Shown: positions 31,257 to 39,655 of the stretch, piece by piece
Numbering within the stretch: the stretch's first letter is position 1
Layout: every line of letters begins with the position of its first letter
NCBI GenBank assembly: GCA_040221475.1
Contig: JAVKEJ010000052.1
Span: forward strand, 124,001 to 188,000
Direction of reading: 5' to 3'
Length of the DNA: 64,000 nt
DNA from: WLXB01 sp040221475
Lineage (GTDB): Bacteria > Pseudomonadota > Alphaproteobacteria > Rhodospirillales > Rhodospirillaceae
Made by a program: the position numbers and the translations under genes
Notes under the pieces: generated by a model
Databases searched by the model: none
What the model was told of the DNA's origin: nothing
The model's input: only the letters and a program-made list of their open reading frames with translations

Positions 31257-32162
31257 ATGGAGCTATGGATTTTACTGACCATCGCTGCTGCCGGTGTACA
31301 ATCGGCGCGCACGTCTATTCAAAAACATCTGACTGTTAGCCTAACGATCTACGGAGCGACATTCGCGCGGTTCTTCTTTGGTCTGCCAATGGTGTTAGCG
31401 GGGTTGTTTGGTCTGGTTAGCCTCACCGGCCAATCTGTTCCTGATCCCAATTCAGTGTTTATAGGTTACGCCTGGGCGGGGGGTATTGTGCAGTTTCTCG
31501 GCAATGCTTTGCTCTTGCATGTGCTCGGGTTGAGCACGTTCACCGTAGGTACGGCCTATACCAAGACCGAAGTGATTCAAACCGTCGCCGTTTCTTATGT
31601 GGTGTTAGACGAGCACGTAGAACCGGGCGGCTTTTTTGGCATACTCATTGCGTTTCTTGGCGTTATTTTAATGTCAATAGGGCGTGCAGGCTTATCGTTT
31701 CGAAGCCTTGCTGAAGCCCTTAAACATAAACCTGCTTTATACGGTCTTTGTGTCGGAGCCTTTTACGCCATCGCTGCCGTGTTTTACCGAGCAGCGGCGT
31801 TATCATTAGACCATGGAGACTTCTTGCTACGTGCTATTACAACCTTGGCCTGGGTGACGGTTGCACAAGCTGTCGTGATGGCTGTTTGGTTGCGGTGGAG
31901 GTCACCAGGTATCATCAGTCAAGTCTTAAGAAGCTGGCCTGTCGGTGTGTGGGTGGGGTTCACTGGAATCGTCGCTTCGGCGCTTTGGTATAGCGCGTTT
32001 ACTTTGCAAAATGCGGCTTACGTCATGGCTCTCGGCCAAGTGGAACTCGTTTTTACCTATGTCGCCTCACGTTTTGTATTTCTAGAGAGAATGACCGTAT
32101 CAGAGGCCGTGGGCGTGTGTGCAACGGCAATCGGTATTCTTGTCGTTGTAATTTACGGTTGA
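31257..32162 (+). CDS. EamA/DMT family transporter
   Basis: This 301-residue inner-membrane protein has ten predicted helices in two EamA repeats (about 1-140 and 150-300). GTAYTKTEVIQTVAVSYVVLDEHVEPGGFFGILIAFLGVILM is the typical end of a first repeat. DMT proteins export amino acids or other metabolites, or import nucleotide sugars; the substrate is not evident. It starts 18 bases after leuD, so it may be read with the leucine genes. Confidence 0.88.
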   Translation: MELWILLTIAAAGVQSARTSIQKHLTVSLTIYGATFARFFFGLPMVLAGLFGLVSLTGQSVPDPNSVFIGYAWAGGIVQFLGNALLLHVLGLSTFTVGTAYTKTEVIQTVAVSYVVLDEHVEPGGFFGILIAFLGVILMSIGRAGLSFRSLAEALKHKPALYGLCVGAFYAIAAVFYRAAALSLDHGDFLLRAITTLAWVTVAQAVVMAVWLRWRSPGIISQVLRSWPVGVWVGFTGIVASALWYSAFTLQNAAYVMALGQVELVFTYVASRFVFLERMTVSEAVGVCATAIGILVVVIYG

Positions 32163-32251
32163 TAAAAAACTAATTGAACGGAAACAGTCCCTTTTTAGCT
32201 TGTACTACCGACTTATCCAGGCTTTTGTATTGCTGAAAAAATGAGACGGTA

Positions 32252-33187
32252 ATGAACGATCAGAAACCGAAAATCTTAATTGCGGATGATGAGCAACTTT
32301 TCGTCCAACTTATGGAAGCAACTTTGAAGGATGAGTATGACCTTCTGTTTGCTTTCAATAGTGATGAGGCGTTGGAGACAGCAAGCCGTGAAGTCCCAGA
32401 CTTAATCCTTTTAGATGTGGTTATGGCGCCTCAGAGTGGTTTTGATGTCTGTTATACGCTTAAGAATGAACGTCGCACCCGAGATATACCGATTCTCTTT
32501 ATTACCTCTTCCTCAAAAGTCAAAGACGAAGTCCGTGGACTAGAGATGGGGGCTGTCGATTACATCACGAAGCCTGTCAGTCCTCCTATAGTTAAGGCTC
32601 GTGTTCGCAACCACATGGACCTCAAAAAATATAAGGACAAACTGGAACGTATTGCTGCTGAAGACGTCCTTACTGGATTGGCAACGCGGCGTCGTTTTGA
32701 GACCGTCTTGGAGTCAGAGTGGAGACGTTGTCGACGGCATAAAGCGCCGCTCTCAATTGCCATGATGGACATCGACTATTTCAAGCCGTTTAATGATAAT
32801 TATGGCCATGGCGCAGGCGATGATTGCTTACGCAAGGTGGGTGCTGCACTGAACCAGGAGGTCAAGCGTGCGGCTGATCTGGTGGCCCGTTATGGTGGGG
32901 AAGAATTCGTCTGCGTTATGCCTGAGACAGATCTGGAAGGCGCGCGGGCGTTTGGCCACGCTATGCGTCAAGCTATTATCGATCTTGGGGTTAAACACGA
33001 ATATTCCGATGTTGCTCATCACGTGACAATGAGTATTGGCGTTGCAACCTGTATCCCTAATGAAGGCATGGAGCCGATTGAGTTACTGCGCCGTGCTGAC
33101 GAGAAGCTCTACGATGCGAAAAACGGCGGGCGTAACCGAGTTGAAAGCGCCACCTTTAGCAAGGATTCGAACGAGGACCAGAATTAA
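32252..33187 (+). CDS. Response regulator diguanylate cyclase (REC-GGDEF)
   Basis: The 311-residue protein joins a receiver domain to a GGDEF domain and would make cyclic di-GMP when phosphorylated. The receiver has D12-D13, phospho-acceptor D55 (LILLDVVMAP) and a KPVS loop. The GGDEF domain (about 140-300) has an intact active site GGEEF at 215-219 and the inhibitory RxxD site R206-D209 five residues before it, so product inhibition is likely. It has one receiver where Caulobacter PleD has two. The next gene starts one base after its stop. Confidence 0.94.
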   Translation: MNDQKPKILIADDEQLFVQLMEATLKDEYDLLFAFNSDEALETASREVPDLILLDVVMAPQSGFDVCYTLKNERRTRDIPILFITSSSKVKDEVRGLEMGAVDYITKPVSPPIVKARVRNHMDLKKYKDKLERIAAEDVLTGLATRRRFETVLESEWRRCRRHKAPLSIAMMDIDYFKPFNDNYGHGAGDDCLRKVGAALNQEVKRAADLVARYGGEEFVCVMPETDLEGARAFGHAMRQAIIDLGVKHEYSDVAHHVTMSIGVATCIPNEGMEPIELLRRADEKLYDAKNGGRNRVESATFSKDSNEDQN

Positions 33188-33188
33188 A

Positions 33189-34214
33189 ATGAAACACACT
33201 TTGGCAGTTGTGGCCGCACTGATTTTCCTTAGTTCTGGCATAAAGGTTCATGCCGCTCCGGGGTATGATCAAAGCCGTCAAGACCTGGAATGGGTGATGG
33301 AATATCTTATCCGTTACTTTCCCGGCGTCTGGGATTCAGCCCCACAGGTTTGGTTTGAAGAAAATGTTCAAATGCCGACTAATGGTGAGGGGCATGAGCA
33401 CTGGCACCGCACCTTTGCACGGATAGAGGCCCCGCAAATCGGCGAAGTTGTATTTTATGGTCAAATAAATGTTGAGGGTCGAGATGGACCTATCATCAGT
33501 GGTAGCCAAGTTCTGTATCACGCTGTCATTGATGAAGAGCTTGGTGCCGTAAATATATTTGGCCAGGGACCAAGTGACCCAGAAAATTTTGAAAATCTGC
33601 ATGAGCGCCCTGAATTGTGGGGGCAAGTTCAGTTCAGAGATCGCCCGGCACTGAACTGCGATTGGCTCTGGCGCCGTGACGGAGATCAAGTTTTTGGTGT
33701 TCTCCAAGGCAATACAACTGATAAACAAGCGTATGGACCAGGAACATGCTCGTTTATTTCTCAACGCACAGGTGAAGAATTTCGCGCTGACGCTGAGTGG
33801 GTTCTAACCCCTGAACAACTCTGGCTATACGACAATAACTGGTCTGCGGGCATGCTGTTTCTAGGGCGCGAGGACCAAACCCATATACGTTTACATCGTG
33901 CACGTCCTTACGCCTGCGAAATAAAGACAGCCGCTGGTGAGGTCGAAGCACTTGGTCATGATCGTGGCTTTAAGATGAATTTGACAACAGAAGGCAACGG
34001 GGAGTTTGAAGCCATGTTGTTGCGCGCCGAGTACCCCGCTATGGATGGGTTTGGTCGCGATGATCTCTTACGTCTTATGTTGACCGATGTAGCTTCTGGT
34101 GATCCTGTTGCTACTGCCAATGCAAAAGCTGTGAGCAAAAAAATTACGCTTGAGCATGAGGGCGTGACCATCGATTGTCGTCTGACTGATCAATTTGAGC
34201 CGCTCCACAGGTAG
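33189..34214 (+). CDS. Exported CpcT/CpeT-like protein
   Basis: The 341-residue protein starts at ATG 33189, one base after the cyclase stop, so the two are probably co-translated. Residues 1-22 are a signal peptide (cleavage after KVHAA or nearby). The region about 25-240 resembles the CpcT/CpeT family, known in cyanobacteria as phycobiliprotein chromophore lyases: LEWVMEYLIRYFPGVW, a central CDWLWRRDGDQVFGVLQGN and GTCSFISQRTGEEFRADAEWVL, then HIRLHRARPYAC. A C-terminal beta part (about 245-335) follows. No phycobiliprotein is expected here, so the function must differ and is unknown. Confidence 0.68.
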   Translation: MKHTLAVVAALIFLSSGIKVHAAPGYDQSRQDLEWVMEYLIRYFPGVWDSAPQVWFEENVQMPTNGEGHEHWHRTFARIEAPQIGEVVFYGQINVEGRDGPIISGSQVLYHAVIDEELGAVNIFGQGPSDPENFENLHERPELWGQVQFRDRPALNCDWLWRRDGDQVFGVLQGNTTDKQAYGPGTCSFISQRTGEEFRADAEWVLTPEQLWLYDNNWSAGMLFLGREDQTHIRLHRARPYACEIKTAAGEVEALGHDRGFKMNLTTEGNGEFEAMLLRAEYPAMDGFGRDDLLRLMLTDVASGDPVATANAKAVSKKITLEHEGVTIDCRLTDQFEPLHR

Positions 34215-34258
34215 AGGCGCGCTGCATCAGTGGTGTGTTAGCTCAAACCCGCAGGAAT

Positions 34259-35461
34259 TTACTCTCCGGCAGCAATACCATCTTCTAACATTTTAGAGAC
34301 TGACGCCTCATCATGGCCGAGTTCCCTCAGAACTTCTCGTGTGTGCTGACCTTCGCGCGGTAAATCCCTGCGAACCCCAAGACGCTCCCCACCGATCGAC
34401 ACTGGCATATTAGGTAATTTTATTTTGCGGCCAGCGCCATCTCCGTCTGTCAGAGTGACTTCTGAAAGGCCGTTTCCTGCGTTGAGATGTGGGTCATCAA
34501 ACAACTCATGGGGCTTAGCAATGGGTGCGAAGGGCATGCCCGTTGCTTCCAGTTTTTCCATCAAGTCAGCCTTGGTGTAGCCCCTAAAGAGTTCTTCGAT
34601 TTGTGGTTTCAGCCAAGGGCGTGCATCAACGCGACCATTGTTTAACTTCAACTCTTCTTTAGCCCAAAGATCATCTAAACCGAAGGCTTTGCAGAAGTTT
34701 TTCCATTGTGTATCCGAGACCACACCAACAAAAACCTTATCGTCATCCTTGGTTTCAAACACGTCATAGATGGCCCAAGCGGAGACGCGGGCCGGCATGG
34801 GATTGGCCGGTGACCCTGTTACCCCAAACTGCGCCATATGTTGGCCAACCAAGTAAACAGTTGTTTCATACAGGCTGGCGACAACGTACTGACCTTCTCC
34901 AGTCTGATTGCGACTGACCAGGGCAGACAGCACACCAATAACGCCAAACATACCGCCGGTGATATCAATAACCGAGGCTCCGGCGCGCAAGGGCTGACCC
35001 GGGGGGCCGGTCATGTAAGCAAGGCCCCCCATCATTTGGGCAACTTCATCTAGTGCCGTCCGATGCTCATAGGGACCGGCGAGGAAGCCTTTTTCTGAAC
35101 AGTAAATGAGTCCTTTATTGAGCTTCTTAAGCGCCTCATAGCCAAACCCAAGTTTATCCATAGCGCCAGGGCGGAAGTTTTCAATCACGATATCAGCTTG
35201 TTTGATCAGGTCTAGCGCGACGCCATGGCCGGTCTCGTTTTTTAGGTCGAGGCATATGGATCGTTTGTTGCGGTTGAACATCGGGAAGTACCCAGATCCA
35301 GATCCTTTCAAGCGGCGCGTGTTGTCCCCCTTAAGGGGTTCAATTTTGATCACATCTGCGCCGAGATCCGCGAGAATGCAACCAACCGTCGGGCCCATCA
35401 CCATATGCGTGAATTCAACCACTTTGGTTCCCGAGAGGGGAAGGTTCTGAGCGTCCGACAT
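34259..35461 (-). CDS. Family III (CaiB/BaiF) CoA-transferase
   Basis: The 400-residue protein has the family III CoA-transferase fold: GTKVVEFTHMVMGPTVGCILADLGADVIKIE at the N-terminus, NRNKRSICLDLKNETG, VIENFRPGAMDKLGFGYEAL, and VIDITGGMFGVIGVLSALV after the catalytic Asp region. Such enzymes move CoA between organic acids. It is divergent from an HMG-CoA-lyase-type gene across 218 bases; together they could activate and cleave a branched hydroxy- or methyl-acid. The acid is not known. Confidence 0.93.
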   Translation of the reverse strand: MSDAQNLPLSGTKVVEFTHMVMGPTVGCILADLGADVIKIEPLKGDNTRRLKGSGSGYFPMFNRNKRSICLDLKNETGHGVALDLIKQADIVIENFRPGAMDKLGFGYEALKKLNKGLIYCSEKGFLAGPYEHRTALDEVAQMMGGLAYMTGPPGQPLRAGASVIDITGGMFGVIGVLSALVSRNQTGEGQYVVASLYETTVYLVGQHMAQFGVTGSPANPMPARVSAWAIYDVFETKDDDKVFVGVVSDTQWKNFCKAFGLDDLWAKEELKLNNGRVDARPWLKPQIEELFRGYTKADLMEKLEATGMPFAPIAKPHELFDDPHLNAGNGLSEVTLTDGDGAGRKIKLPNMPVSIGGERLGVRRDLPREGQHTREVLRELGHDEASVSKMLEDGIAAGE

Positions 35462-35679
35462 GTAACAATATCCTTATTATTCAATGGCTTATGAATTCCT
35501 GGCCAGATCCATCTCTGGACTGGTACAGATGCTGATCATATATCCTAGAGACACCACGGCAAGTATCGGTGGTTAATCCTGACTGCTTTTCTATAAAGTC
35601 TAGTTTGGATCAATCCAATCGGTGACAGCACTGTGCGGGATGTCCTAAATAAGGGCAAAGTTTGAGAAAGGGAAAAGTC

Positions 35680-36672
35680 ATGACGGACGTAATGGACGGA
35701 ATCGATATCCTCATCAGTGAAGTCGGGCCGCGTGATGGCTTGCAATCGGTTAAATCAATCATGCCGACTGAGGCCAAGAAAGCATGGATCAAAGCCGAGG
35801 CGGGGGCCGGCGTTCGTGAAATAGAGGTTGGTTCTTTCGTGCCACCGAAACTTTTGCCTCAACTGGCCGATACGGGCGAGATCGTGACTTACGCACGTAC
35901 CATTCCCGGACTCCAAGTTGCCGTTCTCGTGCCAAATTTTAAAGGCGCTGAAAATGCCATTAAAGCTGGGGCACATAAAATCACGCTACCGTTGTCCGTT
36001 TCAGAGACGCATTCCCAGGCTAATTTGCGTAAAACTCATGCCCAGGTTCTTGAAGAGGTCGAGAAGATCGTAGCGCTCATTAAAACTTTGCCTGAAGACG
36101 AGCGGCCACATTTCGAGGGCGGATTGTCTACGGCTTTTGGGTGTACTTTGGAGGGCCATGTGCCGCAGTCCAAAGTTGTTGAGATGGCAGAAAAACTCAT
36201 TGGCTTAGGCTGTGATGAAGTGGGGCTTGCAGATACCACCGGATACGCCAATCCCGTTCAAGTCAAGAACATGATCAAGGCGATTTGGAGTGCCGTCGGA
36301 CGAGATAAGCTCACAGGTATCCATTTTCACAATACCAGAGGCCAGGGCCTGGCTAACGTTATGGCAGCCTTAGATGTCGGATTGGACACCCTGGACAGTT
36401 CTCTCGGTGGACTGGGCGGTTGCCCATTTGCACCCGGCGCTTCCGGGAACATCATCACGGAAGATTTGGTGTTTCTGCTCGATAGCATGGGGCTAAAGAC
36501 GGGCATTGATCTGGAAAAGCTTCTCGCCGTGCGAAACATCGTCATTGCTGCGTTGCCGGATGAAGAGATGTATGGCTTCACCCCTGATGCTGGATTGCCC
36601 AAAGGTTATGTGCAGACAGTAAAAGGCGGTGCAGGGTGGGGCACCGAAGGCGCTAAATTAGCGGCAGAGTAG
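35680..36672 (+). CDS. Hydroxymethylglutaryl-CoA lyase family protein
   Basis: HMG-CoA lyases cleave 3-hydroxy-3-methylglutaryl-CoA to acetyl-CoA and acetoacetate. The 330-residue protein is a DRE-TIM barrel with SEVGPRDGLQSV at the N-terminus, the metal-binding HFHNTRGQGLAN and the signature GGLGGCPFAPGASGN with the catalytic Cys. I start it at ATG 35680, seven bases after GAAAGGG; a TTG at 35662 is less likely. Neighbouring CoA-transferase suggests the substrate could be a related acyl-CoA such as citramalyl-CoA. Confidence 0.93.
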   Translation: MTDVMDGIDILISEVGPRDGLQSVKSIMPTEAKKAWIKAEAGAGVREIEVGSFVPPKLLPQLADTGEIVTYARTIPGLQVAVLVPNFKGAENAIKAGAHKITLPLSVSETHSQANLRKTHAQVLEEVEKIVALIKTLPEDERPHFEGGLSTAFGCTLEGHVPQSKVVEMAEKLIGLGCDEVGLADTTGYANPVQVKNMIKAIWSAVGRDKLTGIHFHNTRGQGLANVMAALDVGLDTLDSSLGGLGGCPFAPGASGNIITEDLVFLLDSMGLKTGIDLEKLLAVRNIVIAALPDEEMYGFTPDAGLPKGYVQTVKGGAGWGTEGAKLAAE

Positions 36673-36685
36673 GCTTTTATTAAGT

Positions 36686-38050
36686 CTACTTGCTGCTTTC
36701 CGTCATCCAGTCGACACGGGTCAGGCTGTCCCGATAGGATTTTAAACCATAGGCAATAAGCAGGGTGCCCATCGACCCCATAACAGCCGTCACCAGCGCC
36801 ATGCTATGATTGATCTTCTGAGGATCTCCGAACACGTTGTCCGTGACCCACCCCATGGCGAAGGGGCCAACCCCAGCACCGCCAATACCGATAACGAGAA
36901 TGTAGCCACCGGTGATGACGCCCCGGAGTTGATTTGGCGTCATATCGTTAACGGCGGCAAGGGCCTGAGCCGGAGGCCAGTTCGAAAAAACACCAGCCAT
37001 CGCAAAGAGAGCAAGGCAAAGCTCAGGGGTCGGCATTAGCGGGGCAAGGGTCGTTCCAATAGTGAGACCTGCGCCGCCCCATAGTACGGTGCGCATCGCG
37101 CCGTCAGTGTTGCCACGGTCCTTGAACCAGTTGGTGACGTATCCGCTGGAAATCGCAGAGATAATGCCGAATAGACCGCCAAATATGCCGTACCAGACAC
37201 TGAATTGCGGCACGGACCAGCCATGCACACGCTCAAATAACGATGGCAGCCAGTTCACCCAGCCGTACACGGCCATCAGGATGAATGCGACACCAAAGTG
37301 ATGACACAGCAGTGTGGTTTTATTTTCTTTCGCAAAAGCCCAGATCTCGGGCCATGACGCTTTTTCGCTTTTATCTAAGGCAATTTCTTTTCGACTCGGT
37401 TCTCGCACGGTCAACGCCATCAAGAGGGCGGGAATAAGTCCGGCCAAGCCAATGATAATGAAGACAGCCTGCCAAGCCGGGATTTCACCCAGCAGAGGCA
37501 TATTAAACATGGCCACCTGGTCGGCAAAAGCACCGGTGAACGAAATGAGCAGGCCCCCAAAGACATAGGTCAACCCTGTGCCAAACGCTGTGGCCATAGT
37601 ATAAAAACCAAATGCTTTGGGTCGGTTGCGTGGCTCAAAATAATCCCCAATCAAAGAGGCCGTGCAGGGGTTCAGGGTGGCTTCACCGATCCCGACGCCC
37701 ACACGCATGCCAAAAAGACCGCCAAAGCTTCTGACAAGACCACAGCCAGCGGTGAACAGGCTCCAGGTGGCGGTGCCAATGGTGAGCATGTTTTTCCGGC
37801 TGAAGCGGTCAGCGGCCCATCCGATTGGAATAACAAAAAGGGAGTAAAAGACGGCGAATGCCAGGCCCTGAATGACCCCCATCTGTGTATCTGAAAATCC
37901 TAGGTCTTTCTGAATCGCCGGAGTCAGCAGGCCGACAATGATTCGGTCCATGAAACCGAAGAAATAGGCGAATACGATAACGCTCATGCAATACCAAGCG
38001 TAGCGTTGGTTCGGATACTCAGACGACGATTGCTGGGTAGCTTCGGCCAT
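36686..38050 (-). CDS. MFS transporter
   Basis: A 454-residue, 12-helix major facilitator protein. FMDRIIVGLLTPAIQKDLG in helix 1 and GWAADRFSRKNML in the loop between helices 2 and 3 are the family signatures; GVGIGEATLNPCTASLIGDYF resembles the Spinster-like branch that moves organic anions or lipids. It is convergent with the HMG-CoA-lyase gene, 13 bases apart, so it is not in that operon. Substrate unknown. Confidence 0.9.
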   Translation of the reverse strand: MAEATQQSSSEYPNQRYAWYCMSVIVFAYFFGFMDRIIVGLLTPAIQKDLGFSDTQMGVIQGLAFAVFYSLFVIPIGWAADRFSRKNMLTIGTATWSLFTAGCGLVRSFGGLFGMRVGVGIGEATLNPCTASLIGDYFEPRNRPKAFGFYTMATAFGTGLTYVFGGLLISFTGAFADQVAMFNMPLLGEIPAWQAVFIIIGLAGLIPALLMALTVREPSRKEIALDKSEKASWPEIWAFAKENKTTLLCHHFGVAFILMAVYGWVNWLPSLFERVHGWSVPQFSVWYGIFGGLFGIISAISSGYVTNWFKDRGNTDGAMRTVLWGGAGLTIGTTLAPLMPTPELCLALFAMAGVFSNWPPAQALAAVNDMTPNQLRGVITGGYILVIGIGGAGVGPFAMGWVTDNVFGDPQKINHSMALVTAVMGSMGTLLIAYGLKSYRDSLTRVDWMTESSK

Positions 38051-38426
38051 ATTTCGGTCCCCTCAGAAAGAAACGGCTATATGTCTGTAGCAGGCTTCAG
38101 ACTGAACTGCTAGGCAATCGTTCTGTGGCTCGGTGGTCTAAGGGATGGCGCCGAGATGTGTTTTCCGCCTAGAGGATATTCACATTTTCGACTAATTGGG
38201 GCTCCATACACAGTCTCAATGATTTCCGTTCGCTTGAAACCTGGTCTTCGGATCTCCCCCTCCCTCGTGTCTCGGGGGCAATGAAGGTGGGGCTGCACCG
38301 GGAATAGGCGACCTCGTCAGCTCAGTTCTGCCGACCTCTGGCGGTTATTGGTGCGCACACAGCCCAAGCGTGTCACCGTCGATCGCGGGCACGATGTCGA
38401 GGCGGCTTGGTCGTTGACTTAAAAAC
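38051..38426. other. Intergenic region without a recognised gene
   Basis: This 376-base gap between the MFS gene and a methyltransferase gene, both leftward, shows no convincing gene, tRNA or riboswitch. A 62-codon leftward frame (38110-38298) is present but Arg/Pro-rich and without a ribosome-binding site. It may hold the MFS promoter and the end of the methyltransferase transcript. Confidence 0.5.
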
Positions 38427-39554
38427 CTACTTTTTAGGCTTCTGGGCAGCACTTACGAACCAACTGACCGTCTTGTCGAGTTGTTCAAATTTACCGCACC
38501 AGACATCTTTTTCCGGAAAGCCGGCATCCAAGAACATTTGATGAGGATCATTAGAGGCATAGGTGCTCCAATACGGCTCGTTGTTGTTCTGTTGATCCCA
38601 ACTGTATTCAAACTCTGTATAGGCATCCAGTTCACTAAACCGCAGAGGCACGTCTTGGTGGATGGCGATACCACCTGGCTTTAAGAGCCGGAAACTTTCC
38701 TTAAACATATTCTCTGTCGTTTTTTGCGACATTTCATGCATTGCATTATGGGAGACGACAAGGTCGAATGATTTGTCTTCAAAATTAGTTTTTCCGGCAT
38801 CCATTTGGTGAAAATGTACGGGAGCGCCGAGCGCTTCTGCGCGCCCATGGGCGTAGCGCAGCATGGCTGCTCCCACATCAATGGCATGCACTTCCGCCTC
38901 TGGAAACGCCAAAGCCCAAGGCGTAGATGAAGACCCTGCAGAGCAGGCGAAGTCCAAGATTTTTGTCGGCGTGAAATTAGGGTAGCGCTCTTTGATGAAG
39001 CGCATAATCACTTCGGCTTTGCTTTCCCGTGTGCCTATGCCACCGGACATGGAATAGAGATTGCCACCGCCCTCATAAAAAGCACCGGCAAGAACATCAT
39101 TATCGCCATAGTCGATGGCGTATCCTCCAGGCTGCAAGTGTATATCAATGCTGGCGATGCCGCGCGGGACCTCGAAGCCCGGCGACAATTCCAATGACCC
39201 CTTGCGATCATTGCGATTATGTAATTTGTCGTAGGTTTCGGAGAGGCGTTCACGATTGCGGTATATGGGATCAGCGACCGAATCCCACATCATCTCCTGG
39301 GCCGATCTGTTGAGTGCAGAAAACAATTGATACCCCGGTTGTTGCCACATGGTGGCCCCGATCTCGGATGTCGTTTCTGGCAGGCGGCCTTCTTTTTTTT
39401 CAAAAGCAGGTTTTGCCACTTTCTCAAAAATCGTGCGGTTTCCAGGTCGCACTTTTGTGCCGATGTGCCTTTTGAGCGAGAAGACAAACTGCTGGCGTAA
39501 CCGTTCATCATGAGTCGGGGGGGACAGCATTTCGTGTTCTGGGTTACGCACCAT
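38427..39554 (-). CDS. SAM-dependent methyltransferase with long N-terminal part
   Basis: The 375-residue soluble protein has a class I methyltransferase domain in its C-terminal half (about 185-345): motif I KILDFACSAGSSS, an acidic end of strand 2 VHAIDVGAAML, FHQMDAGKTNF, and VVSHNAMHEM followed by LLKPGGIAIHQDV. The N-terminal 180 residues are not recognised. The substrate is unknown. It lies 101 bases after the ArsM-like gene on the same strand, so the two could be expressed together. Confidence 0.82.
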   Translation of the reverse strand: MVRNPEHEMLSPPTHDERLRQQFVFSLKRHIGTKVRPGNRTIFEKVAKPAFEKKEGRLPETTSEIGATMWQQPGYQLFSALNRSAQEMMWDSVADPIYRNRERLSETYDKLHNRNDRKGSLELSPGFEVPRGIASIDIHLQPGGYAIDYGDNDVLAGAFYEGGGNLYSMSGGIGTRESKAEVIMRFIKERYPNFTPTKILDFACSAGSSSTPWALAFPEAEVHAIDVGAAMLRYAHGRAEALGAPVHFHQMDAGKTNFEDKSFDLVVSHNAMHEMSQKTTENMFKESFRLLKPGGIAIHQDVPLRFSELDAYTEFEYSWDQQNNNEPYWSTYASNDPHQMFLDAGFPEKDVWCGKFEQLDKTVSWFVSAAQKPKK

Positions 39555-39655
39555 GGCAAGGCTCCTTTATCAGAATCAGCGGATTTGTCTCATTACTATA
39601 ACCAATATGAGGAGGACTCGACCAGTGGATAAGGTGGTTTCAGTTTAAATTTGAT

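Noticed and set aside
33036..33188. Longer start for the CpcT-like protein within the cyclase gene
   Set aside because: The added 51 residues are the cyclase read in another frame, whereas ATG 33189 opens a clean signal peptide.
38110..38298. 62-codon leftward frame in the 38051-38426 gap
   Set aside because: Arg/Pro-rich, no ribosome-binding site and no family likeness; it looks like chance in a gene-free stretch.
38221..38330. Riboswitch or tRNA in the 38051-38426 gap
   Set aside because: No TTCGA-type T-loop in a cloverleaf context and no conserved riboswitch core was found.
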